Shown here: positions 17,122-24,735 of the stretch, piece by piece
Position numbering within the stretch: position 1 is the stretch's first letter
Layout of the letters: each line of letters starts with the position of its first letter
NCBI GenBank assembly: GCA_030949325.1
Contig: JAUZSQ010000086.1
Span: 1-57,269, forward strand
Length of the DNA stretch: 57,269 bases
Reading direction: 5' to 3'
Source: Sulfurovum sp.
GTDB lineage: Bacteria > Campylobacterota > Campylobacteria > Campylobacterales > Sulfurovaceae
Program-made: the position numbers and the translations under genes
The notes under the pieces: model-generated
Databases searched by the model: none
What the model saw: only the letters and a program-made list of their open reading frames with translations
Told to the model about the DNA's origin: nothing

Positions 17122-19779
17122 TTAGAAAAAAACGCCCATAAATGCTCCACCTACACCACTAGCCATATCTTTTGCCGTAGTTCCCATAGGGAGTTGGTCC
17201 ATCATTTTACGATTTTTTTCTCCTACAAAGGTATCTAATTGCTTGTCCATTTCATGGCGAATCAGCTTTTGAAGATTGAGCTTGATTTGGGGATTGTCTA
17301 AGGTACCATAGATTTTACCAGTAAAAGCTTGTGCTTGTATCTTGACATCAAACAAGGCATTGACACTGTTGATTGACTTGTCTATTTGGGCATCGGTAAT
17401 ATAAAAGTGACTGCTATTATTTTCAAGCATGAGGTTTGCCAAAATCCTATCCTTGTGATAGTTGATTTCCAAAGTAGAAAGCCCAAAGGTCTCTTGCAGG
17501 AGGTCTATATTGGAGGCTTCATAGACATCATTGACCACTGTACTAGGCAAAAACTTGGCATGTTGAAGGTCAGCGTTGATGTCTAAAGATTCACTAGCAA
17601 AGTCATAATCAATACGCGCATTCGTAAGGGCATCAAGTATCAAAGGATAAGGAAAAAGTTTCATAATACGTTCCAAAGAAGCATTGGCTATCTCTATCCC
17701 CAATCGTCCATTGGCATAATGAAACTCCGTAAATCCTCCAAAGGTTTTGGAAAGTCCATGAATAGTAAAATTGCCTTCATGTTCTACTGTGCCTACAGCA
17801 TATACCTCTCCTGAGTAGGGATGTGACAAGAGGGGTTCGAGTGTGGAGAGTTCTGTCACATCTAGGGTATAAAATGTTTTGAGTTTTTGGCTTTTTAAGT
17901 TGAACTCTCCTTTTTCTAGTTTGACTTTGGCAGAGTCTAGTGTAATATGGGCGTTAAAGTCTATTTTGTTACTATCGATTTTTATCTTACTCTCTAGGGC
18001 TAAAGGAAGCTGTGCATAGCTAGAGTCTTTGAGCCTATAATCTATAGTACCTTTTTGATATACAGAAGACAGCAGGTCAAAGTCTAGACGTATATCTGCC
18101 TTGCCTGAGGGCAGTTGAGGGTATCCTAGCAAGGTAGAGAGCTTTAACGCGTGTATATTTTGTAGTGAGATATGTATGTCTTCTAGTTGTTTAGATGTTT
18201 TAATCGCTTGATACTCAACCTCACCTTCAAGGGCAAAGCCTTTGCCTTCTATTTGTAAGCGTTTGAGTGGACCCGAAATATGTCCTGTAAGATTGATATC
18301 ATCTTCAATGGTACATATATGACTAGGAATCCTTGCAGAAACAAGACTATAATCCATACTCATCCACTTGGGATTTATCATACCATTGAGACTGAGGTCA
18401 TAATGCTTTTGCACTTTGGCATCGAATCGTATATAGGTATCTTTTGCCTTGGTATATCGGTCTATCTTGACAAATATTTTCCCTTTGAGTGTGTAGGTAT
18501 CTAGGCTTATATCTATGTTTGTTTTGATAGAATCATTACGGCTATTGATGTAAGTATCGTTTAGCCGAATATGATTTTTGGTATTTTCTAAGTGTAACTC
18601 GCTATAAAGTTTCCCTTCAATAGTATGAAGTTTCAAACTATTGTGCCTAAAGTGTTCTTTAGAGAGATTTACTTCCAATGATGTATAAAGGTCTTTGCTC
18701 AAAGAGCTTTCTCGAAAGACCAGCTCGGAGAGTTTCCCTTCAAATGACAGATTTCTATCACTTAGGTGATATGCTCCTAAACCTGAGACATTGCTATCAA
18801 AAAGTGTCTCAATAGAGAGCTTCTTTAACAAAGGAGACAGAGGCAAAGTATCAATATCAAAGCGAATCTTCTTATCTTGATATTCTAAGGTGATAAGCCC
18901 TCCAAAGCCTTCTACCAAGCCTTTGGCTCTGACTTTTTTGTCATAAACAATCTGTCCTTGACTGTGTATCGGACTATTGAGCTGAAACTTCAAAAGCTTT
19001 TCTACAACTAGTGCATCGGGTATATCCAATACATACATCGCTTCGCCTAGTTTACTCTCTCTATGATATTTCCCTTGGGTAATCTGAAGTTTCGCACCTA
19101 GGGTATTGATATCTACAGCAAAAGTATAATGGCTGTCGTCTATGTGTATATCACTATGAATATTAAGAGCGATTCCTTCATAATCCTTATCATGAATATC
19201 AATACTGATATGACCTTGTCGCGTCTCTTTGTTGATAACCCCCAGAGTAAAGGTAGCATTGACCTCTGCGTTTACATGCACTTTTTCACCGAGGAGTTCA
19301 AATATTTTACGCGAACTAGCCTTTTGAAGATGGATGAAGACATCTCTAAACCCATGGCGTTTTTTGATGCCTGAATAGCGAATAAAGCCACTAAGTACTT
19401 TACCTTCACCTTCAATGAGCAGATTTTTAGAGCTACCTTTGAGTGTGCCTCTAATGGCTACCTTGTCATGAATACGAGCATTATTACTCTGTATAGACTC
19501 ACTATCAAGTGTATAATCCATATCAAAAATTTTGTTCTCATACTTTCCTTTTAGCAAGAAAGTATATTTCCTCTCAACTATGATTTTGGCTGAGAGCTGA
19601 GGGTAATCATGCAGGTCTATAGATTTGACTTTGATATCCACATTATTTTTGGCAGTCAAGATATACGAGAGCATATAATAGCCTTGTTTTGTCCCTAGCG
19701 AAGTATAAAATACATAATAAAGTAACAAAAGAACAAGCAAGAGTAGCACAGCAAGGATTTTTAAAATCTTAATCATCAT
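17122..19779 (-). CDS. AsmA-like envelope protein with two internal modules
   Basis: An 885-residue protein with an N-terminal membrane anchor (residues 7-30) and a very long beta-rich periplasmic region. Two homologous modules are visible, each containing MDY(T/S)L, a GxGxxLxG strand and a GFGG/TFGG motif (about residues 80-300 and 480-700). The 507-residue neighbour has one such module. This modular growth is typical of AsmA/TamB-like bridge proteins, whose repeated strands form a hydrophobic groove for lipid. The C terminus (QLPMGTTAKDMASGVG) is shared with the paralog. The two genes are 66 bases apart on the same strand. Lipid transport is inferred from family resemblance. Confidence 0.65.
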   Translation of the reverse strand: MMIKILKILAVLLLLVLLLLYYVFYTSLGTKQGYYMLSYILTAKNNVDIKVKSIDLHDYPQLSAKIIVERKYTFLLKGKYENKIFDMDYTLDSESIQSNNARIHDKVAIRGTLKGSSKNLLIEGEGKVLSGFIRYSGIKKRHGFRDVFIHLQKASSRKIFELLGEKVHVNAEVNATFTLGVINKETRQGHISIDIHDKDYEGIALNIHSDIHIDDSHYTFAVDINTLGAKLQITQGKYHRESKLGEAMYVLDIPDALVVEKLLKFQLNSPIHSQGQIVYDKKVRAKGLVEGFGGLITLEYQDKKIRFDIDTLPLSPLLKKLSIETLFDSNVSGLGAYHLSDRNLSFEGKLSELVFRESSLSKDLYTSLEVNLSKEHFRHNSLKLHTIEGKLYSELHLENTKNHIRLNDTYINSRNDSIKTNIDISLDTYTLKGKIFVKIDRYTKAKDTYIRFDAKVQKHYDLSLNGMINPKWMSMDYSLVSARIPSHICTIEDDINLTGHISGPLKRLQIEGKGFALEGEVEYQAIKTSKQLEDIHISLQNIHALKLSTLLGYPQLPSGKADIRLDFDLLSSVYQKGTIDYRLKDSSYAQLPLALESKIKIDSNKIDFNAHITLDSAKVKLEKGEFNLKSQKLKTFYTLDVTELSTLEPLLSHPYSGEVYAVGTVEHEGNFTIHGLSKTFGGFTEFHYANGRLGIEIANASLERIMKLFPYPLILDALTNARIDYDFASESLDINADLQHAKFLPSTVVNDVYEASNIDLLQETFGLSTLEINYHKDRILANLMLENNSSHFYITDAQIDKSINSVNALFDVKIQAQAFTGKIYGTLDNPQIKLNLQKLIRHEMDKQLDTFVGEKNRKMMDQLPMGTTAKDMASGVGGAFMGVFF

Positions 19780-19838
19780 AATAGAGAATGCCTTTTTGAT
19801 ATGATAGCATAATCATCTAGTATACATTACATTATGGT

Positions 19839-19844
19839 TATAAT
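19839..19844 (+). promoter_or_regulatory. -10 box upstream of ubiD
   Basis: TATAAT about 29 bases before the ubiD start at 19873, in a T-rich stretch. It lies in the 93-base divergent region shared with the AsmA-like gene. Confidence 0.5.
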
Positions 19845-19872
19845 ATTTTTTATGAAACCCTAAGGATATGTA

Positions 19873-21701
19873 ATGAAAGACGTAGTACAATGGCTCAAAG
19901 AAAATGGCGATTTAAAGATAATAGACGAGCCTCTTGATGTAGAACTTGAAATCCCTCATGTAGCATATATAGAGGTCAAAAGTGAGAATTCTCGTCCTCT
20001 ACTTTTTACCAATCCCATCAACAAAGCCAAGGGTATCAAATACGATATGCCTGTACTTATGAATATCTTTGCCTCTAAAGAACTCACCGAAAAAAATCTT
20101 TGCAAAACACCCTGATGCACTTGCCCAAGGTATTGATGCACTGCTCAAACTCAAACCACCCAAGGGATTCAAAGCCAAACTTGCCATGCTTCCGAAGCTT
20201 TGGTCTTTGAAAAATGTCTTTCCCAAGCGTCTTAAAGGTAAAGGTGAATGTCAAGAAATTATTATTCCCAAAGAGCAAGTAGATTTAGACACACTCCCTA
20301 TTCTCAAAACTTGGGAAGAAGATGGAGGAGCATTTATCACTATGGGACAAGTCTATACCCAAAGCCTTGACGGAGAAATGCAAAATCTAGGGATGTACCG
20401 ACTACAACAATACGACAAAAACCGTCTAGGAATGCATTGGCAAATCCACAAAGATGCCTCACACTTTTTTGACCAATACCAAAAAGCAGGAAAGAAAATG
20501 CCAATTTCTGTAGCTATCGGTGGTGACCCTCTGTATATTTGGTGTGGTCAAGCCCCTATGCCTTATGGAATGTTTGAGATGCTACTTTATGGATATGTGC
20601 GTAATAGCAATGCACAACTGGTCAAGTCCATTAGCAATGATATTTATATTCCTCGTGACGTGGATATAGTCATAGAAGGTTTTGTTGACCCCACACTCAC
20701 AGAAATAGAAGGTCCTTTTGGTGACCATACGGGATACTATACGCTCAAAGAGCCTTTTCCTGTGATGGATGTTGAGACGATTACGATGAAGAAAAATCCT
20801 GTCTTTCAAGCGACAGTCGTAGGCAAACCCCCACTAGAAGACAAATACATGGGTTGGGCAACAGAACGTATATTCTTGCCTATGCTTAAACCCATGGCTC
20901 CTGATTTGATTGATTATAATATGCCAGAAAACGGTGTATTTCATAATCTTATCATCGCAAAAATGCAAACCCTTTACAAAGGTCACGCCATGCAGTTCAT
21001 GCACGCATTTTGGGGTGTAGGACAGATGTCTTTTGTCAAACACGCTCTTTTTGTCGGCGAAGATGCACCCGAACTAGAAAACAGTGAAGCCCTCATCGAA
21101 CATATCCTCAACAGATTAGACCCTGCTAAAATACTGATTACCCAAGGCATTGTAGACCACCTAGACCACTCGTCAAGCGAACAATTCGTAGGAGGTAAGC
21201 TAGGACTTGATGCCACAGGAGCTGAGGTAAAAGACGGTATAGAAAGTCTCGATATCAGCGACAAAGACTTGCTCAACAAAATGCAAGACATAGACCCCGA
21301 ACATCAAAACCCTCACCCAATACATGAGCCATACCAAAAACCCAGTCTGCGTCATCGCCGTAGAAAAAACCTATGCTCAATTAGCACTTATCGAAAAACT
21401 AGAAACACTCCAAGACCACATCAAAGTTCTCATCATCGTAGATACGATGAACAACAATATCAACGACCCTTATATGCTCATTTGGAGAGTCGTAAACAAT
21501 ATAGACGCAAGTAGAGATGTCATCTTAAAACCCTTCATAGCCATAGATGCCACAAACAAAAGTGCCATAGACGGCTTCCAAAGAGAATGGCCAAAAGACA
21601 CCCACTGTACCAAAGAAGTCTTAGATATGTTACAAAAAAAGGGGCTGATTGATATAGATGAAGCGTTTATTCGGAAGTTTGGGTTGTTGGGCTTTGAATG
21701 A
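19873..21701 (+). CDS. ubiD: UbiD family decarboxylase (frameshifted twice in this sequence)
   Basis: The repaired frame encodes about 608 residues, the normal length for the Campylobacterota UbiD-type enzyme assigned to menaquinone synthesis. UbiD enzymes use prenylated FMN to decarboxylate aromatic acids. Visible motifs include IEGPFGDHTGYYTL and the central MWGQ-like FWGVGQMSFVKH. One extra base in A7 (20090-20096) breaks residues 1-74 from the rest: the repaired join reads LTEKIFAKHPDALAQG. One extra base in C4 (21295-21298) separates the C-terminal 130 residues: the repaired join reads DPNIKTLTQYMSHT. Both are probably sequencing errors. The gene lies downstream of hemC as in relatives, with accessory genes inserted between. 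Confidence 0.82.
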
Positions 21702-21711
21702 GGAATTTGTC

Positions 21712-21861
21712 ATGATATCAACGGCAAAATTATTTCAAAATGGACAAAGTCAGGCTGTGAGATTGCCCAAAGAATTTAGATTTGACAAACTCACCAAATC
21801 CGATGATTTTATGCAAACAAGAGAAGAACCTATACAAAAAATAAACCTCAAAGGGTATTAG
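21712..21861 (+). pseudogene. Internally deleted VapB-type antitoxin remnant
   Basis: A 49-residue frame preceded by GAGGA. Residues 1-24 (TAKLFQNGQSQAVRLPKEF) match the SpoVT/AbrB DNA-binding arm of VapB antitoxins. Residues 30-49 (DDFMQTREEPIQKI) match the VapB C terminus that wraps around VapC. About 25 residues normally lying between them are absent, without a frameshift. No VapC toxin gene follows. It is probably a decaying orphan, though a minimal DNA-binding protein is possible. Confidence 0.6.
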
Positions 21862-21952
21862 TATTGAGTTTGGATAATTGGGTCTAGTAATAGCCCTATA
21901 AAAGTATATTTTCAGTATAATTCAAAATATTATCATCTAAAGGAAATTTATT

Positions 21953-22246
21953 ATGTACACAGTTATTGTAGAACACGAATGTGCTTGTTTTAAAAAAAGT
22001 GAATACGAAAATAATACTACTTTTGAGACACAAACAGAGGCGTATCATTATGCCAATATTGTCGTAGAGCTTATGAATGATGAGTTTTGTAGCAGACACC
22101 TCTTTAGGGCTCAGAGATATGATGGCGATACTTTTCTCATTCGGGTAGCTCCCAATACAACTGCCAATGCACACATTACTTGTGATACGGGCTGTGATTC
22201 TACAGACACTTGGACGCTTGAAGATACCAACACTTCTAAAGGTTAA
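21953..22246 (+). CDS. Small cysteine-containing protein of unknown function
   Basis: A 97-residue soluble protein with five cysteines: HECACF near the N terminus, one in DEFCSRH, and a CDTGCDS pair near the end. The middle (TQTEAYHYANIVVELMNDEFC) is a likely helix. AAAGGAAA precedes the ATG at 1953 bases into this 20-kb block, a good ribosome-binding site, and the codon use is like the neighbours, so it appears to be a real gene. Metal or Fe-S binding is possible from the cysteines. I do not recognise the family. Confidence 0.6.
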   Translation: MYTVIVEHECACFKKSEYENNTTFETQTEAYHYANIVVELMNDEFCSRHLFRAQRYDGDTFLIRVAPNTTANAHITCDTGCDSTDTWTLEDTNTSKG

Positions 22247-22250
22247 TGAG

Positions 22251-22502
22251 CTAATCCACAACAAGCCTATAGCGTACGGATAGCGTTTTGGCTACTATAG
22301 AATGAACAGTAAAAAGTAATTTACTTTCAATCACTCCAATTTTTTTGATAAAGCGTTTTGTAGATAGATTACGAATCTGAAAAGTATCAATTGCAGAATC
22401 TTTAGTGAGATAATTATCTTGTGTAGGTTCGCACTTTATCATCCAAGGCACTAGAGTATACGTTTCCTTCCATCCTGTGATGGGTTGAGGTTGACTAGCC
22501 AT
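22251..22502 (-). CDS. Putative toxin, short PemK/MazF-like
   Basis: An 83-residue protein starting 3 bases after the stop of a ribbon-helix-helix antitoxin gene, the order expected of a type II toxin-antitoxin pair. The segment KDSAIDTFQIRNLSTKRFIKKIG resembles the C-terminal half of PemK/MazF endoribonucleases (DQIR...K/RxxKKIG). The N-terminal strand region that normally carries the first part of the fold and the RP motif is absent, so the protein may be N-terminally truncated and inactive. Alternatively it is an unrecognised compact toxin. It converges on the gene at 21953, leaving 4 bases. Confidence 0.45.
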   Translation of the reverse strand: MASQPQPITGWKETYTLVPWMIKCEPTQDNYLTKDSAIDTFQIRNLSTKRFIKKIGVIESKLLFTVHSIVAKTLSVRYRLVVD

Positions 22503-22505
22503 ATT

Positions 22506-22769
22506 TCAGACTGTTTTATAATCATATAAATCCTCCTCAAAATCAAGCCAATCTGTGAGTTCAGGATTATTTTCGTACTCTTTTTCCATCAAGTTTACAG
22601 CTTTTTGCCATTTTTCTTTCTCTTTTTGTTCGACATAGGCTTTGAGAGCTTCTTTATATATACTGGACATACTGGTTTGAAACTCATTTTTAAGGGCATT
22701 GAGTTGTTCTTTGAGTTCATAAGGGATAGTAACGGTAATCTTTTCTGCTTTTTGTGCCGAAAGTGTCAT
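22506..22769 (-). CDS. Ribbon-helix-helix antitoxin
   Basis: An 87-residue protein. Residues 9-50 form a ribbon-helix-helix DNA-binding domain (KITVTIPYELKEQLNALKNE) and residues 50-87 an acidic, probably flexible tail (ELTDWLDFEEDLYDY) suited to bind a toxin. The start ATG follows AAGGAGAAT. The promoter upstream is a perfect TTGACA-17-TATAAT with an inverted repeat over the -10 box, as expected for autoregulation. The downstream partner is the 83-residue protein at 22251. Confidence 0.7.
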   Translation of the reverse strand: MTLSAQKAEKITVTIPYELKEQLNALKNEFQTSMSSIYKEALKAYVEQKEKEKWQKAVNLMEKEYENNPELTDWLDFEEDLYDYKTV

Positions 22770-22790
22770 AATATTCTCCTTATCTTTTTA

Positions 22791-22822
22791 CTTATTATAA
22801 TCAAAGTAATAAGATATGTCAA
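22791..22822 (-). promoter_or_regulatory. Consensus sigma-70 promoter with operator-like inverted repeat
   Basis: On the minus strand TTGACA (22817-22822) and TATAAT (22794-22799) are separated by exactly 17 bases. CTTATTA (22791-22797) and TAATAAG (22807-22813) form a 7-bp inverted repeat with a 9-base spacer that covers the -10 box, a likely binding site for the antitoxin itself. A perfect -35 box is unusual in Campylobacterota, hinting at acquisition from elsewhere. Confidence 0.7.
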
Positions 22823-22842
22823 GGAGAGAATAAAGCTATACC

Positions 22843-23259
22843 TTATGTGACGTTTTCCATCATCTCAAACCAATCTCTGTCAAAGATAGTTTTGACATAG
22901 GTTTCGCCGTGGGGGACGGAGCATTTGCTACAGTCTTGATGGATGGCATCATCAGTGATAAACTGTCCTCCCTCTTTGGATTTGATACTACACGCAGAGA
23001 AGAGGGTTCTGCCTTCTCGGACATGGTATCCTTTGTCTTTGAAACGAAAGTTTGGACAGGCACAGAGGTAGCAGTTGAGTCCTCTTAGGTCATGGCACTT
23101 TTTGTTTTCTTTGTAGAGAGGACAGAAGTCAGGTTCCTTCTCCACCATGTTTTCAAATCGAAAATAATGCACGACCTCCGTATCACTGAGATGCTCTAGT
23201 CTATCCATAATCTTTTTGTGTTTTTCTCCATGGGCATAAAACCATTCACTGTACGTCAT
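22843..23259 (-). CDS. Cysteine-rich protein of unknown function
   Basis: A 138-residue soluble protein with eight cysteines: CPLY-x5-KC, then NCYLCACPNFR, SAC, and DCSKC. The spacing suggests one or two Fe-S clusters or zinc sites. N-terminal residues 1-35 (SEWFYAHGEKHKKIMDRLEHLS) are helical. A similar architecture occurs as a conserved hypothetical in sulfur-oxidising Campylobacterota. It is a single gene, divergent from the peroxiredoxin gene with 132 bases between. No function is assigned. Confidence 0.6.
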   Translation of the reverse strand: MTYSEWFYAHGEKHKKIMDRLEHLSDTEVVHYFRFENMVEKEPDFCPLYKENKKCHDLRGLNCYLCACPNFRFKDKGYHVREGRTLFSACSIKSKEGGQFITDDAIHQDCSKCSVPHGETYVKTIFDRDWFEMMENVT

Positions 23260-23391
23260 AGTATTCCTTTGGGGTTGGTCTAATAGAGGATTATACCCAA
23301 ATTTATCACGGAGTTTTAAGGCTTTAATGCTTCTTTAAAACTAATACGATAATATGCATTTGTTAATCAAAATTATTATATAGGAATTATC

Positions 23392-23988
23392 ATGTTAGTA
23401 ACTAAAAAAGCTCCAGATTTCACAGCAACAGCAGTCCTTGCAGACGGTCAAATAGTAGATGGGTTCAACCTTATGGAAAACCTAGGCGAAAAAGGTGCAG
23501 TACTTTTTTTCTATCCACTTGACTTTACTTTTGTATGTCCTTCAGAAATCATTGCATTCTCAAAAAGAGCAGCAGATTTTAGAGAAAGAGGCGTAAATAT
23601 TATTGGTGTTTCTGTTGATTCACAATTTTCTCACTTTGCATGGAGAGAAACAGCAGTAGCTGAAGGTGGTATTGGTAGAGTTGATATGCCTTTAGTAGCA
23701 GACCTTAACAAGCAAATTGCTAGAGATTATGATGTACTTCTTGACGATGCTGTAGCACTTAGAGGTTCTTTCCTTATTGATGCTGATGGTACTGTTAGAC
23801 ATGCTGTTATCAATGACCTTCCATTAGGAAGAAACATTGACGAAATGCTTAGAATGGTAGATACTATGCTTTTCACTAACGAACATGGTGAAGTTTGTCC
23901 TGCTGGTTGGGTCAAAGGTGACGAAGGTATGAAAGCCGATACTGCTGGTGTAGCTGAATATCTTGCAAAACACGAAGGCGACCTTTAG
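23392..23988 (+). CDS. 2-Cys peroxiredoxin (AhpC/TSA family)
   Basis: A 198-residue enzyme that reduces hydrogen peroxide and organic peroxides. The peroxidatic cysteine is in YPLDFTFVCPSEI (about residue 49) and the resolving cysteine in GEVCPAGW (about 170), so it is a typical 2-Cys Prx with an electron donor such as thioredoxin. Length and motifs are standard. The start follows TAGGAATTATC. A 9-bp hairpin follows the stop codon. It is a single-gene unit. Codons are strongly biased toward a few choices, consistent with high expression. Confidence 0.95.
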   Translation: MLVTKKAPDFTATAVLADGQIVDGFNLMENLGEKGAVLFFYPLDFTFVCPSEIIAFSKRAADFRERGVNIIGVSVDSQFSHFAWRETAVAEGGIGRVDMPLVADLNKQIARDYDVLLDDAVALRGSFLIDADGTVRHAVINDLPLGRNIDEMLRMVDTMLFTNEHGEVCPAGWVKGDEGMKADTAGVAEYLAKHEGDL

Positions 23989-23994
23989 TCGTTG

Positions 23995-24018
23995 ATATTC
24001 CCCTTCTTTGGGGAATAT
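23995..24018 (+). terminator. Hairpin after the peroxiredoxin gene
   Basis: ATATTCCCC and GGGGAATAT form a perfect 9-bp stem with a TTCTTT loop, beginning 7 bases after the stop codon. The T-tract after it is weak, but position and strength make it the likely terminator. Confidence 0.65.
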
Positions 24019-24144
24019 ATAACTAAGTATATTGAGATATGTTTAGTTGTATAAAATTAAGTAATAGTACAGTATAATCACCTAAAATCATTTCTTTCCT
24101 TAACGATAGCAAGAGATGAGGGACACTATTGAGAAACAGTAGGG

Positions 24145-24337
24145 ATAGACCATGTCACAGGCTTGGAGTGGCAAAATGCTATAGACTATTATGAAGCCTT
24201 AGCTTTAGATGGATGAAATTGGAGATTCCCTAACTTCTGCAAACTATGCATGGGTTGTAAATCTTTACTATGGTAATGACAACTCTAACTATAAGAACCT
24301 TAGTAATTATGTGCGTTGTGTAAGAGCCAGACAGTAG
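24145..24337 (+). pseudogene. Remnant of a DUF1566 domain protein
   Basis: One frame reads IDHVTGLEWQNAIDYYEALA, then a stop codon where the family has Y or a similar residue, then NWRFPN. It resumes in another frame with YAWVVNLYYGND..NYVRCVRARQ and a stop at 24335-24337. The order TGLxWQ, AIxYC, WRLPN, YVRCVR is characteristic of DUF1566 (Lcl C-terminal) domains. The part between WRFPN and YAWV is mostly lost. This is real decay: an internal deletion and a stop, not just a homopolymer slip. Confidence 0.6.
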
Positions 24338-24364
24338 ATTTTTTTCTTTTGTATCTTTGATGAT

Positions 24365-24390
24365 GTAGGGGTAGAGCCATGTCTCTACCC
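24365..24390. repeat. REP-like hairpin, copy c
   Basis: GGGTAGAG (24369-24376) and CTCTACCC (24383-24390) form a perfect 8-bp stem with loop CCATGT, headed by GTAG. It is related by sequence and structure to copy d in inverted orientation 41 bases downstream. Confidence 0.65.
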
Positions 24391-24431
24391 TTTGGGTGTA
24401 TTGTGGGTATTTGGATTTTATCGCATATCAA

Positions 24432-24457
24432 GGGCAGACACATGGGTCTGCCCCTAC
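24432..24457. repeat. REP-like hairpin, copy d (inverted)
   Basis: GGGCAGAC (24432-24439) and GTCTGCCC (24446-24453) form a perfect 8-bp stem with loop ACATGG, ending in CTAC. Read on the opposite strand it is GTAGGGGCAGAC.., matching copy c except at two base pairs that both changed in a compensating way. Copies c and d together make a REPIN-like inverted doublet. Confidence 0.65.
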
Positions 24458-24488
24458 GGAATTTTGAATGATTTTAGATTTACTATGA

Positions 24489-24494
24489 TATAAT
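24489..24494 (+). promoter_or_regulatory. -10 box for the candidate antisense RNA
   Basis: TATAAT on the plus strand, about 10 bases before the structured segment that begins near 24501. It would drive an RNA antisense to the small hydrophobic ORF at 24540-24602. Confidence 0.45.
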
Positions 24495-24500
24495 ACAGCC

Positions 24501-24640
24501 AGTTGGGACAGGAAGAGAGTTGAAGCTCTCTTCAAGTTTTTAATATAATCGTTCTGTTAGTAATAGCAGAATGACCATAACAATTAAAATGCGTGCTAGC
24601 ATTGTTACTCCTTTATTAAAGGCTAACCCTGTCCCTACCT
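24501..24640 (+). ncRNA. Candidate Sib-like antisense RNA
   Basis: A plus-strand transcript from the TATAAT at 24489 would run opposite the whole small toxin-like ORF and its ribosome-binding site. It can fold into a multibranch structure closed by GGGACAGG (24505-24512) with CCTGTCCC (24628-24635). Inside are hairpins GAAGAGAG/CTCTCTTC (24512-24533), TTCTG/CAGAA (near 24552-24571) and CCTTT/AAAGG (24610-24622). The layout, a 5' hairpin followed by antisense to a 20-residue hydrophobic peptide, resembles E. coli Sib RNAs. The 3' end is not defined. An early stop is possible because the first hairpin is followed by five T residues. Confidence 0.45.
24540..24602 (-). CDS. Ibs-like 20-residue hydrophobic peptide (candidate type I toxin)
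   Basis: ATG at 24602 opens a 20-residue peptide, MLARILIVMVILLLLTERLY, ending in TAA. AAAGGAG is spaced five bases before the ATG, an excellent ribosome-binding site, and is partly hidden in the hairpin CCTTTAATAAAGG. The pattern (short charged start, about 13 hydrophobic residues, polar end with terminal Y) is like the Ibs toxins of E. coli, which insert in the inner membrane. A minus-strand TATAAT at 24688-24693 would give an 80-base leader. The opposite strand appears to encode an antisense RNA. The ORF is too short for gene finders; the similarity is by eye. Confidence 0.5.
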   Translation of the reverse strand: MLARILIVMVILLLLTERLY

Positions 24641-24687
24641 AACACCTCGCAATGCCAATCACACACCATCGCCCAACTAGCACAGAA

Positions 24688-24693
24688 ATTATA
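24688..24693 (-). promoter_or_regulatory. -10 box for the small toxin-like mRNA
   Basis: On the minus strand GGCTATAAT contains a consensus -10 box. Transcription would start near 24681 and give a leader of about 80 bases before the ATG at 24602, containing GGGACAGG that can pair with CCTGTCCC downstream of the ORF. Confidence 0.45.
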
Positions 24694-24710
24694 GCCAATT
24701 TTATATGAGA

Positions 24711-24735
24711 TGTAGGGTGCTGTTTTCAACGCACC
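24711..24735 (-). terminator. Hairpin following yggS (REP-related)
   Basis: GGTGC (24716-24720) and GCACC (24731-24735), extended by GTT/AAC after one bulged base, form a hairpin directly after the yggS stop codon. The head GTAGGG recalls the REP-like copies. It may end the rseP-yggS transcript. Confidence 0.45.

Noticed and set aside
24512-24541. Hairpin GAAGAGAG/CTCTCTTC followed by AAG and five T residues, as a simple plus-strand terminator
   Set aside because: No plus-strand gene ends just before it: the only upstream frame is a decayed DUF1566 piece 170 bases away, and a -10 box lies in between. I treat it as the first stem of the candidate antisense RNA, but early termination there remains possible.
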